A stretch of 64,000 nucleotides of DNA from Sarcophilus harrisii (taxonomy: Eukaryota > Chordata > Mammalia > Dasyuromorphia > Dasyuridae). Positions 1 to 10,900 of this stretch are shown in pieces. A program made the position numbers and the translations under genes. A model generated the notes under the pieces. It was not told where the DNA came from, did no database searches, and saw only the letters and a list, made by a program, of their open reading frames with translations. Location of the stretch: NCBI RefSeq assembly GCF_902635505.1, contig NC_045428.1:301683107-301747106 (forward strand), written 5' to 3'. How positions within the stretch are numbered: position 1 is the stretch's first letter; the number at the start of each line of letters is the position of its first letter.

Positions 1-13
1 ATTTCCACTATAT

Positions 14-215
14 CAGTGGTTCTCAAACTTTTGTTTTCAGTATCTTTATCCTATTAAAAATTATTGAGGATATCTCCAAAGCGGTTTTGTTTATCTGGAT
101 TATATTTATAGACATTTACCATATTGGAAATAAAAACTATTTTTGAATTTGTAGACCTTCTAAAAGGGTTTCAGAGATCCCCAGGATTCTCTAGACCATA
201 CTGTGAGAACCACTG
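14..215. mobile_element. Non-autonomous hAT-Charlie-type DNA transposon (MITE)
   Basis: The 202-bp element starts cagtggttctcaaac and ends gagaaccactg, so its ends are inverted repeats typical of hAT-Charlie/MER1-group elements. It is flanked by a perfect 8-bp direct repeat, cactatat, at 6-13 and 216-223, the target-site length expected for hAT. The interior resembles mammalian hAT MITEs (ttaaaaattattgagg, tatttaccatattgg) and has no transposase. Strand is arbitrary because the ends are symmetric. The exact subfamily is not resolved. Confidence 0.85.
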
Positions 216-315
216 CACTATATGATAGCTTGGGAAGACACTCAGCTAGATGAGCTGAGCTTATAATGTCTTGGGGCCCCAGCTGTGTTTTCTGTTTTGT
301 GTTTTGTGAATATAG

Positions 316-520
316 GTGACTCAACAAGGATCCTGAGAGATGGAGGTATCTAGTGTTGGAGGCAACCTCTTGAGTTTGGAGACCCTGGGTCCCTTCATCA
401 GCTACCTGGCATCAGAGAGAGTTGTTGAATTAGATGGGACACTACTGGAAGGCAGAGAACCAACTCCTGGCCTGGCTTGTCAGAATATATGGATTTTGAG
501 GAAGATAGTACAGAGCCAAG
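316..520 (+). other. Candidate exon, unidentified
   Basis: A T-rich tract runs into gtgaatatag (AG at 314-315), and the segment ends in agccaag followed by gtaaaaatg (GT at 521-522), a plausible acceptor and donor. An ATG at 340 in good context (gagagatgg) opens a frame that stays open through the donor and encodes a 72-residue ORF starting MEVSSVGGN. I recognise no domain. No frame is open across the whole segment from 316, so if it is an exon it would be a first coding or a non-coding exon. Such signals are common by chance. Confidence 0.2.
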
Positions 521-929
521 GTAAAAATGCCTGTTTAGCAGTTCTACAAACTACTTAATATTTTAGTGTTTAAGTCTCAACCTCTCAGTAGAGCATGGCA
601 GTAGCTATTACTGTCATTTGTTTAAGTTTTTATTTGTATACTCTTGGAAGAGCCTTTTGTCTCTTACCTTATCATATTGGACATTGAGTAACTCTCTTTT
701 AGCTAAACCTAAACTTAAGGAAAAAAAAATTTCTCCTGGAATACCAGACTGATGAGTGTAATAGCTAAAGAGTAAGAGAAAAGGGTTTAAACTGCCTTTA
801 GATTGTGAGGCTCTTTTAGAACAACCCAGTCTAGACCATGTGCATAAGATCAGAGTAGATTGGGCCCTCTCCCTTTTCATTAAGGATCCCATCTCTTGGG
901 TCCACCAGTAGTTAGAACTGGTAGATAAG

Positions 930-1078
930 GAAAACTTTTGTCATAATTGTGGCTAGCCAAAAATTGAATGGCTTGACTTAAAAGATGGTGGGTTTCCCCT
1001 CATGGGAAATCTTCGTGAAGAAGCTACACAATTGCTTGTTGAGGATATTGAAAAAGGTATTATCAGTCTGGTCCATAT
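930..1078 (+). mobile_element. CR1/L3-clade LINE, 3' end fragment
   Basis: The stretch aatggcttgacttaaaagat..gtgggtttcccc..catgggaaatcttc resembles the ORF2 C-terminus and 3' end of CR1/L3 elements ('aatgggctgcctcgggaggtagtgggttcccc..cattggaggtcttc'). It is heavily diverged, consistent with a fossil older than the marsupial SINEs next to it. It abuts the MAR1 copy at 1081. Confidence 0.5.
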
Positions 1079-1080
1079 TA

Positions 1081-1330
1081 GGCAGCTAATATGGCAAGTA
1101 GATAGAGTAAAGGCCTGAGAATCAGGAAGCCCTAAGTCCAAATATGACCTCAGATACTTACTAACTATGTGACTTTGGGCAATTCATTTAATCCAGTTTA
1201 CCTCAGTTTTTCATCTGCAAAATGATCTGGAGAAGGAAATGGCAAATCTCTCCAGTAACTTAGCCAAGGAAACCCCAAATGAGGTCATGAAGGCTTGAAC
1301 TTGACCAAAAATGACTGAACAACAGCAAAA
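1081..1330 (+). repeat. MAR1-type marsupial SINE
   Basis: A tRNA-like head (ggcagctaat..gatagagtaaaggcctgag..tccaaatatgacc) leads into the body (ttgggcaattcatttaatcc..cctcagtttttcatctg), then the diagnostic ggagaaggaaatggcaaat and ccaaggaaaccccaaatgag, ending near actgaacaacagcaaaa. It is near full length, plus strand and moderately diverged. Confidence 0.85.
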
Positions 1331-1489
1331 GATTCATTAGATTTTGTGACAATGTCACATAAACAAAATCATATGATGAAATGGAAATAAGAGTTAAACT
1401 ATGAACAGGAGACATCATTTTCTGGTTCATTTTTGTTTTTTGTTTTCTTACATTTGCTTTTGACTGTGACCTTCAATAAATAACAACCT

Positions 1490-1580
1490 CTTTGAATCCC
1501 AGTTTCCTTATTTATAAAATATGAGGGTTAAACTAGATGATTTCTAAGGTCCCTCTAGCTTTCAAAGTCTTTGATTTTAT
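1490..1580 (+). repeat. SINE 3' fragment (THER1/MON1-like)
   Basis: cagtttccttatttataaaatatgagg followed by ctagatgatttctaaggtccctc and an attcta/ttgattttatg-like tail matches the 3' half of mammalian tRNA SINEs. The head is missing. Confidence 0.55.
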
Positions 1581-2019
1581 GAATTTTTCTTGGATACTGA
1601 TGTCTTCTGGGATGACTCTGAGACTGGAGCCAAGTTTGGCATCAAAGGCTCCGGGTCTGCTTTCTCCAGCTGTTATAGCTTCCACTTACCCTAATTAAAG
1701 AGATGGCCTTGCCAGTCCCTTTGGCTAATCTCAGAAAATGCCTTCTGCCGCCTTCCCTGCATCCCTAGTCACCTCACTGAACATTCATGATTCTCATATC
1801 TTTTTTCCATAAGCAAAAACTGAAAACTAATGCTTATAGCCACATTGTACTCTGACTGGGACTGCCTTCTCCCTATTCATATATATATTTCTCTACTTGA
1901 CTCATTTTCTTCCTTAACTCATTACTTTTTAAATCTATTACTTATATTATTCCTACTTTGTATTGTGTTGAATTTCTTTCTAATTAAACACTATAATAGC
2001 ATATGTATACATACATATA

Positions 2020-2115
2020 AAGAGAGAGGGAGGGAAGGAGAAAGAGGGAGGGAGGGAAAAGAAGAAAGAGAAGGAGAGAGGGGGGAGGGGAAGGAGGGGG
2101 AGAGGGAGAGGGAAA
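2020..2115 (+). repeat. Purine-rich simple repeat (GGGA/GAAA)n
   Basis: About 95 nt are almost pure purine (agagagaggg agggaaggag and similar blocks). Homopurine/homopyrimidine tracts of this length can form triplex DNA. The 114-residue ORF through it is only repetitive RE/GE sequence and is not a gene. Confidence 0.9.
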
Positions 2116-2125
2116 ATGTTTTAAA

Positions 2126-2271
2126 GTTTTGCAAAGAACTTTACAAATATTATCTTAGCAACCCTGAAAGGTAGGTGCCATTATTATCTTTGTGTCAAAG
2201 ATGAGAAAAGTGAGGCAAATAGAAAGAGAGTTGTCCAGGGTCACATAAACAGCATATGTCTAAAGCCAGAT
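2126..2271 (+). repeat. MIR/CORE-SINE, left part, split by an L1
   Basis: The left part (tttacaaatattatctta..aggtaggtgccattattatc..agagttgtccagggtcaca..taaagccaga) stops at an L1 junction at 2272. The SINE resumes at about 3006 (gatttgaactcat..tcctgacttgaagtctaatg..ctatctacttcaccacctac), ending near 3065. The two parts join in the order expected for one MIR-type SINE. Confidence 0.7.
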
Positions 2272-3005
2272 TTTTTTCCCCCAATATATTTTTACTTAAT
2301 TAACTATTTCCTAAATGTATGTAAAAACATTTAACATTCATTCTTAGAAAAATATGAGCTACCTCCTGCTCCATCACTGTATTTGGAGAAAGCAAGCAAT
2401 TTGATATCAATAGATATGAAATGATGAAAAATATATTTCCATATTAGCCATGTTGCAAAATAACAAATAACCCACAAAGAAAAAATAAGAAAAATAAAGT
2501 TATTACTTCAATTTGAGTTCATCATTCGTCAGATCTCTTTCTGGAAATGGAGAACATTTTTCATCTTGGGTTCTTTGGAATTCTTTTGGATTATTTCCTT
2601 GATCAGAATATCTCAGTCTTTTCCAGTGGATAATTGTAACAATTCCATTGCTGTTACCATTGTTACCATGTGCAATGTTCTTCTGATTCTGTTAACTTCA
2701 CTTTGCATCAGTTCCTTTAAGCCTTCCCAGGTTTTTCTGAAACTATCTTCCTCATCATATCTTATAGCACAAGTGTTCTTTTACAAACATATATTGCAGT
2801 TTTTCATTCAATCCCCAATTGATTGATAGGTGTCCCCTCAAATTCCAATTCTTTGTCATCACAAAAAAGCTCCTATAAATGTTTTTATACATAGAAGTCC
2901 TTTTCCTTTTTCTTTGATGTCTTTGGGATATAGACTTAGTAGTAACATTGCAAGGGAGCATGCATAGTTTTATAATACTTTGGACATAGTTCCAAATTGT
3001 TTGAG
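2272..3005 (-). mobile_element. L1 LINE, 3' end, inserted in a MIR SINE
   Basis: The minus-strand 3' part begins after a T-run and contains the antisense ORF2 C-terminal motifs cacttcactttgcatcag and ttcttatagcac-like sequence, then tttgggatatagacttagtagtaac. It is 5'-truncated and moderately old. The SINE bases agattt occur at both edges (gccagattt / gtaagatttg), consistent with a short, eroded target-site duplication. Confidence 0.75.
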
Positions 3006-3065
3006 TAAGATTTGAACTCATATTTTCCTGACTTGAAGTCTAATGCTCTATCTACTTCACCACCT
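3006..3065 (+). repeat. MIR/CORE-SINE, right part of the copy at 2126
   Basis: atttgaactcatattttcct..gacttgaagtctaatgctct..ctacttcaccacctac is the tail of the SINE interrupted at 2272. Confidence 0.65.
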
Positions 3066-3274
3066 ACATGCTACTAGAATCTGCCAATACATATCAGGAA
3101 AAGGCAAGCACTCACTGCAAGCAAGCATGCACACACATAGGGATGTAGTGCCAGTACATAGTAAATTAGATTGTCACTTATTTTTATAATACTAGGCTTT
3201 TTTAGAAATAAAAAAGTATTTTTTTTTTGGCATGAGAGGAATTATATTCTTTCCTTACACATGAAAAGAGAGAT

Positions 3275-3531
3275 TGTAACAATAATAATAGTTAGCATTT
3301 ATACAGGATCTTGAGGTTTACATAGCACTTTACAAATATTATCTCATTTGATTCATACCATAACCCTAGGAGATAGACACTATAATTATTCCCATTTTAC
3401 AAATGAGAAAACTAAGGCAAATAGGCTAAGTAATTTGCTCAGAATCACACAGCTATCAAATGTTAGAAGACAGAATCAGGTCCTCCTGACTCCAAATCCA
3501 GTGCTCTATCCATTGAGATACCTAGCTGTTT
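3275..3531 (+). repeat. MIR-type CORE-SINE, near complete
   Basis: Begins taacaataataatagttagc, then agcactttacaaatattatc, the CORE (cccattttacaaatgagaaaac..aaggcaaataggctaagtaa..cagaatcacacagctatca), and ends ccagtgctctatccattgag..tacctagctgtttc. All parts are in consensus order. A 62-residue ORF inside it is spurious. Confidence 0.85.
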
Positions 3532-3539
3532 CATAAAAA

Positions 3540-4170
3540 GTATTTAAGGTGTAACCCAAGCTTGTCAGGTCATACCTACTTTGCCAAAAATGTAGGAAAT
3601 CTGAAGGTCGTTTTGAACATGTCCAAATTGCCCAACGTGGAGGCCCCACATCCCTTACTATGTGAGTGGATCTAGCTTCTTTTTATTGGTCACCGGTATC
3701 TTTAAAATTGTTGAAACGGAATCAATCTCTCCTCTTTTTAGATTTTTTTCTTCCTACACCATTTAGAGTAAAGTTCACAGTTCAACTACAGTATAGGAGG
3801 AATTAACAGAACTCAGGAGAGGGGGAAGACTTCCTTCCTCCGGCATAAGAAATGGACCCGGAGGTGTTGGCTTCTGCTTTGTGTTGTTTGTCTTTTGCTG
3901 GACCTGAAGGCGTTTGCTTCCCTTCTATGTTGTTTGTCCTTCTTACTTTCTAGGTGCCCTGGTGATCCCATGGCCTGGAAGACCTTGCAGCCAAGACTGT
4001 AAGCAGGATGGTACAGTGAGCCAGCCCAGCATGGAAGCTTTGAGAAGCCAGGGGTGCTTGGGACTCAAGCCCAAAGGGATTGTGGATTTGGAAATAGCAC
4101 TGTGCTTTATAGGAAATGAGCTAAGCTATAAACTAAATTCCCTTCTACTCCCTAGAGACTGAAATGGTGT
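3540..4170. other. Unassigned sequence with a diverged 46-bp tandem duplication
   Basis: No repeat family is recognised. Positions 3853-3898 and 3899-3944 are imperfect tandem copies (each starts tggacc and ends near gttgtttgtc). A pyrimidine tract ending ctttctag at about 3952 looks like a splice acceptor. An 82-residue plus ORF at 3914-4162 has no recognisable domain. Confidence 0.35.
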
Positions 4171-4479
4171 AAGGAGGAAAGGGAGGGTTATATCTCCCCT
4201 GAATTGAGACAATAACTTTGTATATTTATGATTATCTTTTGAAGTAAATATTTCTGTGTAAAAGCATTTTTGATTATTCATAGTTAATGGAACTGGGGTA
4301 AAGGAGGCCATCTCTTACAATTGAGAGAACAACATTACTGGGGTCCAGAGTCATTTTCAGAAAATCTTCTCATATTCACATCTTAATACTCATAATTCTT
4401 CTTAAGAGAACAGGAGAACTTAGGGAGAATGGTGAAATGTAACCTGACCTTAATTAAGGCAATAGGAGTCAAAGTAGTC

Positions 4480-4570
4480 AATGTTATACTCCTTTTATAG
4501 AGAGGGAAGCTAAGGCAAGGGAGTTAATTGACTTGTCTAGAGTCAAAAATTAGTTAATATCTAAGGACAA
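4480..4570 (+). repeat. MIR-like SINE, left part, split by an L1
   Basis: ttatactccttttatagagagg..aagctaaggcaagggagttaa..ttgacttgtctagagtca matches the CORE region. The copy continues at about 5332-5395 (aaatttgaacacaggcctt..tctgacttcaggttcagagtt..ctatgcattgacccaccca) beyond the L1. Confidence 0.65.
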
Positions 4571-5331
4571 TTTTTTTTTAATTAAAGCTTTTTATTTTCA
4601 AAACATATGCATGGATAATTTTTCAACATTGACCTTTGCAAAATCTTGTGTTCAAAATTTTCACCTCTTTCCCCCCACCCCCTCCCCAGATGGCAAGTAA
4701 TCCAATATAAGTTCAAACATGTTAAAATACATGTTAAATCCAATATATGTATACATGTTTATACAATAATCTTGCTGCACAAGAAAAATCAGATCAAAAA
4801 AGAAAAAAAATGAGGAAGAAAACAAAATGCAAGCAAACAACAACAAGAGTGAAAATACTATGTTGTGATCCACACTCAGTTCCCCCAGTCTTTTCTCTGG
4901 GTGCAGATGGCTCTCCTCATCACAAGATAATTGGAACTGGCCTCAGTCACTCATTGTTGAAAAAGCCATGTCCATCAGAATTGATCATTGTATAGTTTTG
5001 TTGTTGCCGTGTATAATGATCTCCTGGTTATGCTCATTTCATTTAGCATCAGTTCATGTCAGTCTCTCCAGGCCTCTCTGAAATCATCCTGCTGATCATT
5101 TCTTATAGCACAATAATATTTCATAATATTCATATCATAACTCCAATTGAGGGGCATCCATTCAATTTCCAGTTTCTAGCCACTACAAAAAGAGCTTCCA
5201 TGAACATTCTTGCACATGTGGATCCCTTACCCTCCTTTAAAATCTCTTTGGGATGTAAGCCCAGTAGTAACACTGCTGGATCAAAGGGTACGCACAGTTT
5301 GATAACTTTTTGAACATAGTTCCAAGAACAA
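4571..5331 (-). mobile_element. L1 LINE 3' end, inserted in a SINE
   Basis: Starts with a T-run and aattaaagctttttatttt (antisense of the A-tail and AATAAA-type end), then aacatatgcatggataatt, the pyrimidine-rich 3' UTR with cacccc..ctccccagatggcaag, and antisense ORF2 C-terminus (cagttcatgtcagtctctcc..aggcctctctgaaatcatcct). It is 5'-truncated at about 760 bp. The SINE bases acaattt/acaaattt at the two edges suggest an eroded target duplication. It belongs to the 'catatgcatggataat' 3' UTR lineage. Confidence 0.85.
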
Positions 5332-5395
5332 ATTTGAACACAGGCCTTTCTGACTTCAGGTTCAGAGTTCTATGCATTGACCCACCCAGTCGTTT
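5332..5395 (+). repeat. MIR-like SINE, right part of the copy at 4480
   Basis: This tail has the layout gatttgaac..ggccttctgac..ctctatccactgacccac..agc and completes the SINE split by the L1. Confidence 0.6.
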
Positions 5396-5454
5396 TAAGC
5401 AAGTATTCTGAGTAAGAATTTATGATATCTTTAAAGACTTTGCTCTTATAGAGA

Positions 5455-5580
5455 ACTATATGGTATGGTGGCTGAAATACTGGACTTGGGAGTCAAAATA
5501 TTGCCCTTACTACTTTTGTGATAGTGGACAAATCACTTTATCTCACCTATAAATTAGAACTAGTGATAGCTAAGTAATGG
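5455..5580 (+). repeat. tRNA-SINE fragment (MON1/THER1-like)
   Basis: atggtatggtggctgaaata..ctggacttgggagtcaaa..gtggacaaatcactttatctc follows the head-to-body order of marsupial tRNA SINEs. It is diverged and 3' truncated. Confidence 0.5.
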
Positions 5581-5788
5581 GAGGATTGGCCATTGAGGGC
5601 CCAGTGCTTAGAACATACTCCAATTTGCCTTTCCTGGTGGGCTAAACAAAGCATTTGCAGATATTCTCTGCCAAACCTCAATGTAACATATGGAACTTTG
5701 GAAGCCTATTTTGAATCATGTGTGACTGAGGGGCTGGTGCTGGTGTGATGACAAAAAAATCTTTTAATTTGCTATGCAGCCAAAAAAA

Positions 5789-5836
5789 CCAATGACTCAG
5801 GAGGTATTGAGCCAGAACTGAGTTCTCATATAAAAG
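5789..5836 (+). promoter_or_regulatory. Possible promoter: CCAAT, AP-1 site and TATA box
   Basis: ccaat at 5789-5793 overlaps a perfect AP-1-like tgactca at 5793-5799. A strong TATA box, tataaaag followed by gg, lies at 5829-5836. Spacing fits a mammalian core promoter or a retroviral-type LTR promoter. No transcript or gene is recognisable downstream, so function is not shown. Confidence 0.25.
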
Positions 5837-5839
5837 GGA

Positions 5840-6690
5840 CAGCCTCATAATTTCTGTCTCTTTTCTTTTTTTGGTGGCAAGTTAGACAAGAGTTGCAGCA
5901 ACTGAGTGAAGTAAGCTGCATTCTCCCATTGCCTGCCACATATTCAGGAGCATTTATTTTGTGTGTTTATTTGCATATGTGTGTTTTCTTCTTTGATCTT
6001 AGATGAACAAGTATTTGAAGATCAGTTGTCTGAATGGTAATCTTATGAGTTTGGGATACTCACTAGGACAATCAGAAATCCTATCAATGTTGCCCTAGAC
6101 CTCGTCTTCCTTTTGAGTTCTGTCTTGAGGCTCAACCTCAGGGACTCTCCTTCTTTAAGCCCCGATAGGATCTCTGGCCATGTTGTTCCCAAATTTTTTT
6201 GCTCCCTGAAGGTATCAGACTCACCCCCAGCATGCCATGTGCTCTTCTTGCCCACAGCCACTTGAGATCACTTCTGGTTGGCAGATTTTCTGGAAGCTGT
6301 GCTTGATGGGATGATTTTAAAAAACAAAATTGGGTAGGAAAAATGAAAGGGAGCAATTACATTATAAAAATGGGTCATGAAAGGAAGAAGTAATGCAAAG
6401 GAAGCACGTAGGGGAGGGCGGATGCTTGGTAATGTTGGAAACTTACTCTCATCTGGGTTGAAGAGGAAATAATGTGTATCTTCTGGAAGGGTGTAGAAAT
6501 CTTCTGAACATCTAGAGAGGTGAGAAAACTGGGGGTCGGATAAGGAAATTTTGGAGGGATGTGTGGATTGGGAGGGTAGGAGTGGGAGAAAATAAGGTAA
6601 GGGGGATAGAGAAAAAAGAGGCTGAGAAAGTAGTGAGTAAAAATAGGATGAAGGGAAATTCACAAATAGTAATTATAACTTTGAATGTGA
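5840..6690. other. Unassigned stretch, no recognised element
   Basis: No repeat consensus or coding homology is recognised. A 131-residue minus ORF (6268-6663) is Ser/Leu/Pro/Phe-rich, typical of a translated purine-rich strand, and resembles no family known to me. A 72-residue minus ORF at 6043-6261 is also unrecognised. Confidence 0.4.
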
Positions 6691-6694
6691 ATAG

Positions 6695-7130
6695 GATGTT
6701 TATAGTAGCTCTTTTTGTGGTAGAAAAGAACTAGAAATTGCAGGGATCCCCATCAATTGGAGAATGACTGAAAAAGTTGCAGAGTATGGTTGTGATGGAA
6801 TACTATTGTGCTATAAGAAATGAGAAGGTCAATGATTTTCAAAAGACATGGAAACACTTGCATGAAATAGAGTGAAGTGAGCAGAACCAAGAGAACATGA
6901 TATGCCATAATGGTAAAATTGTTTTGAGAATAAGTCATTTTAACTATTATAAATACACAAATTAAGAATAAAGGACACAAAGAAACGGGCTATCTACATC
7001 TAGAGAAGGAAATGATAAATAGAAATATGTATAGAATATTTTTACATATATTTATATAGACCTATTTGATCCAATGGTAACCATCTATAGGGTGAGATGA
7101 GGAAAAATAAGAAAAAAAATTAACTGGAAT
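6695..7130 (+). mobile_element. L1 LINE 3' end, older lineage
   Basis: agctctttttgtggtagaaa..agaactagaaattgcag..ccccatcaattggagaatg is the ORF2 C-terminus, followed by tggaatactattgtgctata and agtgaagtgagcagaacca. Then comes a 3' UTR with gaaatgataaatagaaatatg. The same 3' UTR type is seen at 61180-61560. 5'-truncated. Confidence 0.75.
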
Positions 7131-7139
7131 TCTGGCTTC

Positions 7140-9320
7140 AAAGTTGCTTTAACTCCAAAGTTGGTTCTGGGTCCAGTGGGCATTTCACCTCCTGTTCCTG
7201 CAAGTGACAAGGACATATCTAACAAAAGAAACAGAAGCTACAGTTGTTTCTTGGGGGTCACTAGACCTAAAAAGAAAGAGGAAAAGAAGGTAACCTCCAA
7301 CACTGGTTTACTTCATGGTGCCCTTGCCATGGGTGAATCTTACCCTCTCTGAATGAATGTTCCAGTCTCATGGGGTTTAAAGATGCAGTCTCTTTCAGAT
7401 ATTCAGTCAATCAAAAGAGGTTACTCCCAACTACGTTATAAGGCAATTCAAGATATTCTCCTAGAAACAGGGAACCTCCATGTTAGATGATCTGGACATG
7501 TTCTAAATCCCCCAATGGCAGTCTGAAATCACAACTCCTTATAATTATCAATACCTAGAACCCTGAGAGAAGTAGTAGTCCACAGTCCTTTGTGACCCAA
7601 TCTCCCAATGTGAGTGTGAGCTCAGAGTTGCTCAGTTTCAAGTGAGAGAATGCACACAAAGTGTTATATAAATGTCAGTTTTTAGTATATGTTATAACAC
7701 AATAGCTTTACTTTTACAGATGAGAAAAGTTGTTAAAGAATTAGTGGCAGAACCAGAAATATGACATAGATTCTTCCAACAATTGATTTGCTTCCCAGAT
7801 TATAACTGTTAAGTGCCCAGTTTTATATTGCAAGTTATTTGTACCTTTCTATATTAAATTGAGGCTTATCAGAGCAGTGGAATTTAGTGTGCTTCCACAC
7901 AAGTCCTGATGATTTTTAACCAACTTATTCCGCATTCCCTGGAACAAAGAAGATGATAATGGAATACTATCTTCATCCAATGCTTATGCTGAGACCATTT
8001 CTGAGGAAGATTTGGGTCTGGGAAGATTATGCTGACTGAAAATCTCTAATTTGGGGAGAGACATGAAGAAAAAGAAACAAGTCTAAAGGAGGTTTGGAGG
8101 TGAGACATTTTCCTGTGCAGGTAGACAGAAGTCATAATTGAAATATGAACAGAGATTAAGATTTTGGTCCAATGGTTCATATAGTTGAAAAGGCCAGATG
8201 AAATAAAAAAAGGGGAGCAGTATCAAAACCAGGAAGTAGAAGAAATGACCTTCAAAAGTGAGGTCCAGGGTTCATTGCGCTAGGTACTGTACTAGGCAAG
8301 TAATAGTGTCTGACTAAATGGACGTTTCAATTTACTATTTCTGGGTGAATTTTGGTTTTTATACCCCAAAAGAGTATAGCTAACTCTGCCCTTCAGTTGT
8401 TTTTTTTTTTTTTTCAGACGTTGCTTTTCTGGAGGTGTTGGGTCCTTTAATTGCAATTTTTTTAAAAAAATAGCACAACAGTTACCTTTTTTCAACTAGT
8501 GGAGGAAATTTCTTTTGCTAGAAGTTCCCTTTCCCAGTAAAAAAGAAAAAAAAAACAATTAAATCATATTCAATTATCTGGATATAATTAGATAAGGAAG
8601 GAAATCTAGAAAACAATAACAGAGCATTTTTAAAGACAGTAAAAACATAGACACAACCTATTTGAACAGTTAGTGTGCTTAAATTTGTTTTTAGAAGAAA
8701 AATTGCAGCAATTGATGCCTATATCAGCCTAAAATAAAAAGGTAAAAATGCTGAATCTCCAAGCTAAGACGATATCTAAAGACTAGGAAAGAACAAAAAT
8801 TTGTGAAGAATATAAAAAAGTAATAACATAATGAAATGAAAAATCAAAAACCAACTGATCAGTCAAACCAAGGATTAAAAAAAAAAAAGATTAACGAAGA
8901 CAAACCCTTGACTTAGATGTCTAATTATAAAAATAGAAAGAAAACCCATATTTGTGGTTTAAAAAAAAGAGAAAAGACTAACAAGGAAAAATTTTAAATT
9001 ATCAGAACCTATCACATCTAATTATAAGTAATTTGATTAGCATAATGATAATCAGCATAATTAAGAAACCTATACAAAAACCACTAATGTTACCATGACA
9101 AGAAAACAGACAGAAAGACCAGCAAAGAGAAAATAAGGAACCTTATCAAAATCTGAAGGAGAATAAGAGAGGAAGAAAAAGGAGAGGGAAAGGGGTACAA
9201 AAAGGAAGAAGCAGATTTGAAGGAGGAAGAGAAGTCATATGGGAGACGTAATTGGTCGCTAAACTGGTGTGATATGGCAACTAAAAAATTCTAATCAATC
9301 TGTGGCTGCATTCTTTTGCA
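7140..9320. other. Unassigned AT-rich stretch
   Basis: No clear repeat or gene. The part from 8690 to 9180 is A-rich on the plus strand and may be a very old LINE remnant, but I could not place it. T-runs occur at 8400-8414 and 8460-8468. Confidence 0.35.
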
Positions 9321-9329
9321 CAGAATGAG

Positions 9330-9490
9330 ACATGTATGAAGTAGCACAAAGAACACTGGAGCCTTACCCAGAGGCAATAGTTCAAATCCCCAATTAGCTA
9401 CTGATTAGTTGTATGACTGACAGCAAGTCACTGTTCAACTTAGTCTGTTTCCTCATCTATAAAGGTAGGTGGTTGAACTAAATAGTTCTA
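9330..9490 (+). repeat. tRNA-SINE (MON1/THER1-like)
   Basis: tgaagtagcacaaagaacac..tggagccttacccagagg..agttcaaatccc (B-box-like) is followed by cagcaagtcactgttcaact and tttcctcatctataaagg..tggttgaactaaat. Fairly complete but diverged. Confidence 0.6.
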
Positions 9491-9494
9491 AAGT

Positions 9495-9605
9495 CAACAA
9501 TTTAGCAAATCTTTTTAGCCTATGATCTAAAAAGTATGAAATAACCACTATCCTCAGAAACTTACATTCTACTGGAGAGATGGAACATGTAGCAAGTTGT
9601 CTTGA
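9495..9605 (-). mobile_element. L2 LINE 3' UTR fragment
   Basis: Read on the plus strand, cactatcctcagaaacttac..attctactggagagatgga is the antisense of the L2 3' end ('ccctgccctcaaggagcttacattctagtgggggaga'). Confidence 0.5.
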
Positions 9606-9769
9606 CTGAGGACCTTTTGAAATAGATTTCCAGTATAAAAGTCACCAACACACAAATATGTATATAATTATATAAAATATGTATGTTATAAATAATGTAT
9701 TATGCATAAATGTGTACATAGGCATAATACTCTATGTGTATGTTTGGGTGTGTGGATAAAGGTGTGCCT

Positions 9770-10900
9770 CAAGGAACCTCTGAGGTTCTGAGAGGACTGA
9801 ACCTAAAAATGAAAGGGTCAGAGCAGGAAGACTGCAGAGACTGGAGAGTATAATGAGAATGAGAAATAGGTATCAGAGGAGTGAGGTAAAGGGAAAGAAG
9901 GAAGGACAGGAAATTATCATAAGAGAGAGAAATTTCAACATTCTTATCATGGAAGTAGTCCCATAATGAGTAATTGTGAGATCTCATCATTCTTGCTGAG
10001 TGTCAGAGGTGGAGTGAAACTAACAGATCAGGGATTTTCGAGGGACTTCAGTATATGTGAGCAGAAGGACTATCAATAAAGAGGAAAACTGATAAAGGAT
10101 GGAGAATGACTACTAAACCAGTACATTTTAGCAACAAAGATCCTGACTGAGTAATATGGGTGAGGAATGAAATTCAAAAGAGAAGGTATTAAATGATTGT
10201 GGGAGAGGGAATATTTAGAAATGGCACCAAGGAAGAATGAAAATGCCTATTTAAATTCCTGGTTCCCTGTTCTCTGGTTTCCTAGTGTGATGGGATATGT
10301 GAAAGAAGGAACACTTAGAGGTGGAAGTCATGACTAGAGATGTAGTGTTTTCTTCAGGAAGTCTGGTTTACAGGAATGCAAGATGGAAAGAGTAGAAGAA
10401 GATATTTAGCATGAAAGGAAATTTGTTAATGATAGAATTGCAGAGGGTATAATGGAGAAGGATAGAGGAAGATGACAACTAGGGACAAATGGGACTGAGC
10501 TGGACAGGATAAGAATGGTCTGAATCACAAGAATGAAGAAAAGGATATTAGCCAATGGATAGTGAAATAGCAATTGCTTGGGGATTCTACCCTCTAAAAT
10601 CTTACAGTGATTTGAAGAGGCACTAGCCTGTTCTATCACTAAACACCAGGAAGCGGGTGGTGGTGGCAGCAGAGAGATTGGGTCAGGGGTCTAGGTCAGT
10701 AAATAACTCATACTCACACTCTTAGGAATGAGACTGAACTACAGTGAAAACCAGTTCATTTACCTAACCTCAATATATTAAGAGAGTGAGACATAACTTT
10801 TTACGTCTTGTTTCTCAATCCCTGGTTCTGGACTAAATAAAGAGAGCATTAGAGTCTGCATTCTTAATGGTTATGACTTGTTGAAATATGATTATTTTAT
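9770..10900. other. Unassigned purine-rich stretch
   Basis: The plus strand is rich in gaaggaa/gagaatg words, as in antisense L2, but no segment can be anchored to a consensus. Minus ORFs of 73-78 residues here are pyrimidine-strand translations without motifs. Confidence 0.3.

Noticed and set aside
1830-2174. 114-residue plus ORF
   Set aside because: Its C-terminal half translates a purine-rich simple repeat and its N-terminal half is low-complexity. No coding signal.
6268-6663. 131-residue minus ORF rich in Ser, Leu, Pro and Phe
   Set aside because: Composition is that expected from translating the pyrimidine strand of a purine-rich tract. No domain and no supporting context.
8690-9180. 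A-rich region as a decayed L1 ORF
   Set aside because: Translations give Lys/Asn-rich strings but no block could be matched confidently to L1 or another LINE.
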